From: JAVBOF01 sp031550915
GTDB lineage: Bacteria; Bacillota; Clostridia; Christensenellales; MGBC116941
Direction: 5' to 3'
NCBI GenBank assembly: GCA_031550915.1
Contig: JAVBOF010000096.1
Span: 1 to 19,086 of the forward strand
DNA: 19,086 bases
Under the pieces are notes generated by a model. It saw only the letters and a list, made by a program, of their open reading frames with translations. It had not been told where the DNA came from and searched no databases. Shown one piece after another: positions 15,403-19,086 of the stretch (positions are counted from its first letter, which is position 1; the number at the start of each line of letters is the position of its first letter). The translations under genes were made by a program, and so were the position numbers.

Positions 15403-15445
15403 GCGTATCGGCGTGAGAAATAGTATAGAATTAAAATGTTTGATA

Positions 15446-15474
15446 TTGACAAAATGCCATATCGGTGCTAATTT
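15446..15474 (+). promoter_or_regulatory. Heat-shock operon promoter (hrcA-grpE-dnaK)
   Basis: A perfect -35 TTGACA (15446-15451), a 17-base spacer, and a weak -10 TAATTT (15469-15474) carrying an upstream TG (extended -10 type). The predicted transcription start falls at about 15481, just before the CIRCE operator, the usual geometry for HrcA control. Confidence 0.65.
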
Positions 15475-15485
15475 AAACATAATGT

Positions 15486-15512
15486 TTAGCACTCGCTAGA
15501 GTTGAGTGCTAA
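15486..15512 (+). promoter_or_regulatory. CIRCE operator (HrcA binding site)
   Basis: A perfect match to the consensus: TTAGCACTC (15486-15494), nine-base spacer, GAGTGCTAA (15504-15512), with both 9-base arms exactly complementary. HrcA binds this inverted repeat and represses the operon; GroEL keeps HrcA active, so heat stress relieves repression. It lies between the promoter and hrcA, within the untranslated leader. Confidence 0.98.
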
Positions 15513-15536
15513 CAACCTCGGCAAAGAGTGATTATT

Positions 15537-16565
15537 ATGGATCTTAAGGAAAGAAAACTAAAAATACTCAAGACCTTGATAGAGTATTATATACAAACCG
15601 GCCAGCCGGTCGGGTCGCGTACGATAACAGAAAAATATGGCCTTGGCTTAAGCCCCGCGACAATAAGGAACGAAATGGCAGGGCTGGAGGAGCTGGGCTT
15701 TTTGGAGCAGCCGCATATATCCGCCGGCAGGATCCCTAGCGATAAAGCTTACCGTTACTATGTTGATAAGCTTATGGAAATCACGCCGCTGACCCCTAAG
15801 GAGAGCGATATACTCAACGCTTTATTGTCGGGCCATATGGATGAGACAGAAGGCGTTATGAAGCAGATTGTTAACGCGCTTTCGGATATAACGAACTGTG
15901 TGGCCATAGCTATGGTACCAAAGATAAGCAGCATGAACCTTAAGGATATAAAGATGATCAAGGTAACGGATAATAAAGCTTTGATGATCTTGGTTACAGA
16001 AAAGGAAATTATAAAGGATACGGTTTTGCGCATACCGGACGATATGGATCAATATGAGCTGGATATGCTCTGTGAGCTATTGAAACCAAGGCTTTTGGGA
16101 AAGCGGTTGGATAATCTCGGTTTGTTGGCTAAGGAATGTCTGGCTGGCGCTCTTTCAAACAGAAGGGATATATTGCAGCAGGTTATGGAGCAGATACGCG
16201 AGCGCATGTTTGTACAAAAAGGTACCCAGCTCGTGCTAGGGGGTACATCCAAGTTGCTGGATTATCCAGAATACAGCGATGTGAACAACCTCAAGCTTAT
16301 TATTGGTATGCTTGAGGAAGAAGAAAGGCTGCTGGGCCTGTTCCGAGGAATGTTTCAGGATGAGTTGAAAATAGTTATCGGCTCGGAAAACAAGATATCC
16401 TCCGCACGGGTAAGTATCGTTGCTTCCAATTATGATCTTGATGAAGATAATTACGGAACTTTGGGAATAATAGGCCCTGTTCGCATGGATTACAGCAAGA
16501 TGCTGGCGGTTTTGGATTATATGAGCAAGAATATTGCCGGGATGTTTGAAAACTTTTTTAGATAG
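15537..16565 (+). CDS. hrcA: Heat-inducible transcription repressor HrcA
   Basis: A 342-residue repressor. The N-terminal winged helix (about 1-75) contains the family words YIQTGQPVGSRTI, LSPATIRNEMA and LGFLEQPHISAGRIPSDKAYR. The remainder is the GAF-like dimerisation region, ending with an IGPVRMDYSKMLAVLDYM segment characteristic of HrcA. Length is normal (about 340). ATG 15537 is preferred to GTG 15528 because the AGAGTGA-like ribosome binding site lies directly upstream of the ATG and homologues begin close to this methionine. The gene is first in its operon behind its own operator, so it is autoregulated. In many Firmicutes it directly follows hemW; here it does not. Confidence 0.97.
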   Translation: MDLKERKLKILKTLIEYYIQTGQPVGSRTITEKYGLGLSPATIRNEMAGLEELGFLEQPHISAGRIPSDKAYRYYVDKLMEITPLTPKESDILNALLSGHMDETEGVMKQIVNALSDITNCVAIAMVPKISSMNLKDIKMIKVTDNKALMILVTEKEIIKDTVLRIPDDMDQYELDMLCELLKPRLLGKRLDNLGLLAKECLAGALSNRRDILQQVMEQIRERMFVQKGTQLVLGGTSKLLDYPEYSDVNNLKLIIGMLEEEERLLGLFRGMFQDELKIVIGSENKISSARVSIVASNYDLDEDNYGTLGIIGPVRMDYSKMLAVLDYMSKNIAGMFENFFR

Positions 16566-16586
16566 CATATAGATATGGGGGCAAAG

Positions 16587-17138
16587 ATGATAGACAAGAC
16601 TATAAATGAAAGCATAAATATCGAAGAAACCATTGATAGCAACGAAGATCAGGTGCCAGAGAATGGCGAAATAATTGACGAAGCCGTAGATATCGTCTCT
16701 ATCCTTACGAAAGAAAAGGACGATCTTACATTGCTTGCACAAAGGATACAAGCCGATTTTGATAATTTCCGCAAGCGTAATGCTTCCGTAAAGATGGAAG
16801 CGTACGAAGACGGCATCAAGGATTGCGTGCTGGATATGCTTCCGGTATTGGATAATCTGGACCGCGCTCTACAAACTCCTGAAGGCTCTGCAGTGGATGC
16901 TTTTGCTTCGGGCGTAGCTATGGTTCTTAAGCAGTTCAAGGATGCCCTTGCAAAGATGGGGGTTGAGGAGATCCCCGCGCTCGGCGAGCTGTTTGATCCC
17001 GAATGGCACAACGCCATAATGCAGGAAGAAACCGGTGAAAAGTATAGGGACGGCGAAATAACCGAAGTGATACAAAAGGGATATAAGTATAAAGGCAAGG
17101 CCATCCGGTATAGCATGGTAAAGGTAGCGGTGCAGTAA
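16587..17138 (+). CDS. grpE: Nucleotide exchange factor GrpE
   Basis: A 183-residue cochaperone that releases ADP from DnaK. It has an acidic, variable N-terminus, a long helical coiled-coil region containing DFDNFRKR (57-64) and the PVLDNLDRAL segment, and a C-terminal beta domain with FDPEWHNAI (136-144) and GYKYKGKAIRYSMVKVA. The family more often has RPA-MVKV at this last site; RYS is a mild variation. ATG 16587 is preferred to ATG 16575 because GGGGGCAAAG precedes it. It lies 21 bases after hrcA and 49 bases before dnaK, all on one strand. Confidence 0.96.
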   Translation: MIDKTINESINIEETIDSNEDQVPENGEIIDEAVDIVSILTKEKDDLTLLAQRIQADFDNFRKRNASVKMEAYEDGIKDCVLDMLPVLDNLDRALQTPEGSAVDAFASGVAMVLKQFKDALAKMGVEEIPALGELFDPEWHNAIMQEETGEKYRDGEITEVIQKGYKYKGKAIRYSMVKVAVQ

Positions 17139-17187
17139 TAAACTGCCGCATGCAAATAAATTAAAATTTTTTACGGAGGTAATTTTT

Positions 17188-19053
17188 ATGGGAAAAATAA
17201 TTGGTATAGATCTGGGAACGACAAACTCTTGCGTAGCGATAATGGAAGGCGGCGAACCCGTCGTTATCCCTAACGCGGAAGGCGCGAGAACGACCCCCAG
17301 TGTAGTGGCTTTTACAAAAACTGGCGAAAGGCTTATTGGCCAGGTTGCCAAACGGCAGGCAATAACAAACCCGGATCGCACTATTGTATCCATCAAGCGC
17401 GATATGGGTACGGACCGCAAAGATAGTTTCGACGGCAAAAGCTATACGCCGCCGGAGATATCCGCTATGATTCTGCAAAAGCTTAAGGCGGATGCAGAAG
17501 CCTATCTCGGCACCAATGTCACACAGGCTGTAATAACCGTCCCCGCATATTTCAGCGACAGTCAGCGTCAGGCCACAAAGGACGCCGGAAAGATAGCTGG
17601 GCTTGAAGTTTTGCGTATAATCAACGAACCTACGGCCGCATCGCTTGCATATGGGCTGGATAAAGACCACAACCAAAAGATCCTCGTTTATGACCTTGGC
17701 GGCGGTACGTTCGACGTATCCGTTTTGGAAATGGGCGACGGAGTTATCGAAGTTTTGGCGACAGCGGGCAACAACAGGCTTGGCGGCGATGATTTTGATG
17801 AGAAGGTCATGCAGTACCTTGCCGCCGAATTCAAGAAGGATAGCGGCATAGATCTGGCGCAGGATAAGATGGCCATGCAAAGGCTTAAAGAGGCTGCAGA
17901 AAAGGCCAAGATAGAGCTTTCTTCTGTAATGCAGAGCAATGTGAACTTGCCGTTTATAACTGCCGACGCTTCGGGACCAAAGCATTTGGATGTAACCCTT
18001 ACTAGGGCAAAGTTTGATGAATTGACCCACGATCTGGTCGAGAAGACGATCGGACCTATGAACCAGGCGCTTAACGATGCTGGATTATCCTCAGGCCAGG
18101 TAGATAGGGTAATCCTGGTTGGAGGTTCGACACGTATCCCCTCCGTTCAGGATGCCGTAAAAAGAGTGGCCGGTAAGGATCCCTACAAGGGTATAAACCC
18201 GGATGAATGTGTCGCCATGGGCGCTGCTATCCAGGGTGGCGTGCTCGGCGGAGATGTTACCGATATACTGCTTTTGGATGTTACCCCGCTTTCTTTGGGT
18301 ATTGAGACGATGGGCGGCGTATTTACAAGGCTTATCGACCGTAATACGACAATACCTACAAAAAAGAGCCAGATCTTTTCTACAGCTGCAGACGGCCAGA
18401 CATCGGTCGATGTCCATGTTCTGCAGGGTGAAAGGGAGATAGCGTCGCATAATAAGACGCTTGGGCGCTTTATGCTTACCGGTATACCACCGGCGCCCAG
18501 AGGCATGCCGCAGATCGAAGTCACCTTTGATATAGACGCAAACGGCATAGTGCATGTCTCCGCAAAAGACCTTGGCACCGGGAACGAGCAGAAGGTCACT
18601 ATAACGGCAAGCAGCAATTTGAGCGACGCCGATATAGACAAAGCCGTTAAGGAAGCCGAGAAGTATGCCGAAGAGGATAAGAAGATCAAGGAAAGCGTTG
18701 AAGTCAAGAACAGCGCGGACAGCATTATCTATCAGACGGAAAAAACACTTACGGACCTTGGCGACAAGGTGGGCGCGGAAGACCAAAGTATGCTGCGCGG
18801 GGAGATAGATTCACTTAAAAAGACCGTTGAAGGCGGAGATACCGAAGCCATCAAAAAGGCTACGGACGAATTCTCTAAAAAAGCTTACGATGTGTTCGGC
18901 AAGGTCTACCAGCAGGAAAACGCTTCCCAGGGAGCCCAACAGCAATACACACAACCCGAGCAGGATGCAGGCCAAGGCCAGCAACAGGCGGATGAAAACG
19001 TTATGGATGCCGATTACGAAGTTGTCGATGAAGAGAAGAAAGACGAACAATAA
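17188..19053 (+). CDS. dnaK: Chaperone protein DnaK (Hsp70)
   Basis: A complete 621-residue Hsp70. The ATPase domain shows DLGTTN (8-13), VPAYFSDSQRQATKDAG (118-134), INEPTAA (145-151), DLGGGTFD (169-176) and VGGSTRIP (311-318). The interdomain linker and start of the substrate-binding domain read LLLDVTPLSLGIET (361-373 region). The lid is helical and the tail ends in a Gln-rich stretch followed by an acidic DADYEVVDEE-type end. The insert found in the ATPase domain of Gram-negative DnaK is absent, as in Firmicutes. GGAGG lies shortly upstream of the ATG. About half of its roughly 42 Ile codons are ATA. dnaJ is expected next, beyond the window. Confidence 0.99.
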   Translation: MGKIIGIDLGTTNSCVAIMEGGEPVVIPNAEGARTTPSVVAFTKTGERLIGQVAKRQAITNPDRTIVSIKRDMGTDRKDSFDGKSYTPPEISAMILQKLKADAEAYLGTNVTQAVITVPAYFSDSQRQATKDAGKIAGLEVLRIINEPTAASLAYGLDKDHNQKILVYDLGGGTFDVSVLEMGDGVIEVLATAGNNRLGGDDFDEKVMQYLAAEFKKDSGIDLAQDKMAMQRLKEAAEKAKIELSSVMQSNVNLPFITADASGPKHLDVTLTRAKFDELTHDLVEKTIGPMNQALNDAGLSSGQVDRVILVGGSTRIPSVQDAVKRVAGKDPYKGINPDECVAMGAAIQGGVLGGDVTDILLLDVTPLSLGIETMGGVFTRLIDRNTTIPTKKSQIFSTAADGQTSVDVHVLQGEREIASHNKTLGRFMLTGIPPAPRGMPQIEVTFDIDANGIVHVSAKDLGTGNEQKVTITASSNLSDADIDKAVKEAEKYAEEDKKIKESVEVKNSADSIIYQTEKTLTDLGDKVGAEDQSMLRGEIDSLKKTVEGGDTEAIKKATDEFSKKAYDVFGKVYQQENASQGAQQQYTQPEQDAGQGQQQADENVMDADYEVVDEEKKDEQ

Positions 19054-19086
19054 AACGGCGTAACATATAGTATATTATATAAAAAT

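Noticed and set aside
17133..17180. Possible hairpin between grpE and dnaK
   Set aside because: Only a short GCAG/CTGC stem with imperfect extension; the T-run is some distance away, and dnaK must be transcribed through it.
17161..18030. Minus-strand open frame of 289 codons opposite dnaK
   Set aside because: Antisense shadow of a highly conserved gene; no ribosome binding site or recognisable domain.
18091..18786. Minus-strand open frame of 231 codons opposite dnaK
   Set aside because: Same reason: it lies wholly within dnaK and has no independent support.

Overview
The window looks like chromosomal DNA of an anaerobic, endospore-forming member of the Clostridia (Firmicutes). The evidence is a sleB-ypeB spore-germination pair, an hrcA-grpE-dnaK heat-shock operon behind a perfect CIRCE operator, a dnaK without the insert typical of Gram-negatives, AGGAGG-type ribosome binding sites, several TTG/GTG starts, and an oxygen-independent-type radical SAM protein (HemW). 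I cannot name the family or species. Base composition is moderate and even throughout. I see no tRNA, rRNA, CRISPR array, insertion sequence or prophage.

Layout. (a) 1-173: no recognisable intact gene. (b) 174-1993, minus strand: a secreted CapA-type metallophosphatase-fold protein followed by a LUD-domain protein. (c) 2159-6397, plus strand: lepA, hemW and a polytopic GT-C (PIG-V-like) mannosyltransferase, very tightly packed. (d) 6451-8990, minus strand: sleB then ypeB, which act together in cortex hydrolysis during spore germination. (e) 9066-14517, minus strand: an apparent operon galU - ahcY-like - mtaD-like - large beta-propeller lipoprotein, closed by a clear stem-loop terminator. (f) 14599-15357, minus strand: a YdcF/DUF218 membrane protein. 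(g) 15446-19053, plus strand: promoter, CIRCE, hrcA, grpE, dnaK; the window ends just after dnaK, where dnaJ would be expected.

The genes are mostly conserved housekeeping functions. The most interesting part is the ahcY-mtaD pair. The SAH-hydrolase homologue is the short form and carries H-x-E-x-K in place of the usual adenine-pocket H-x-T-x-E. It sits directly upstream of a TM0936-like SAH/MTA deaminase. Together they suggest that S-adenosylhomocysteine is first deaminated to S-inosylhomocysteine and then hydrolysed to inosine and homocysteine. Also notable are a lipoprotein combining an AMIN-like region with a TolB-like propeller, a SleB with two peptidoglycan-binding domains on a long Pro/Thr linker, and the separation of lepA-hemW from hrcA-grpE-dnaK, which are commonly adjacent in Firmicutes.
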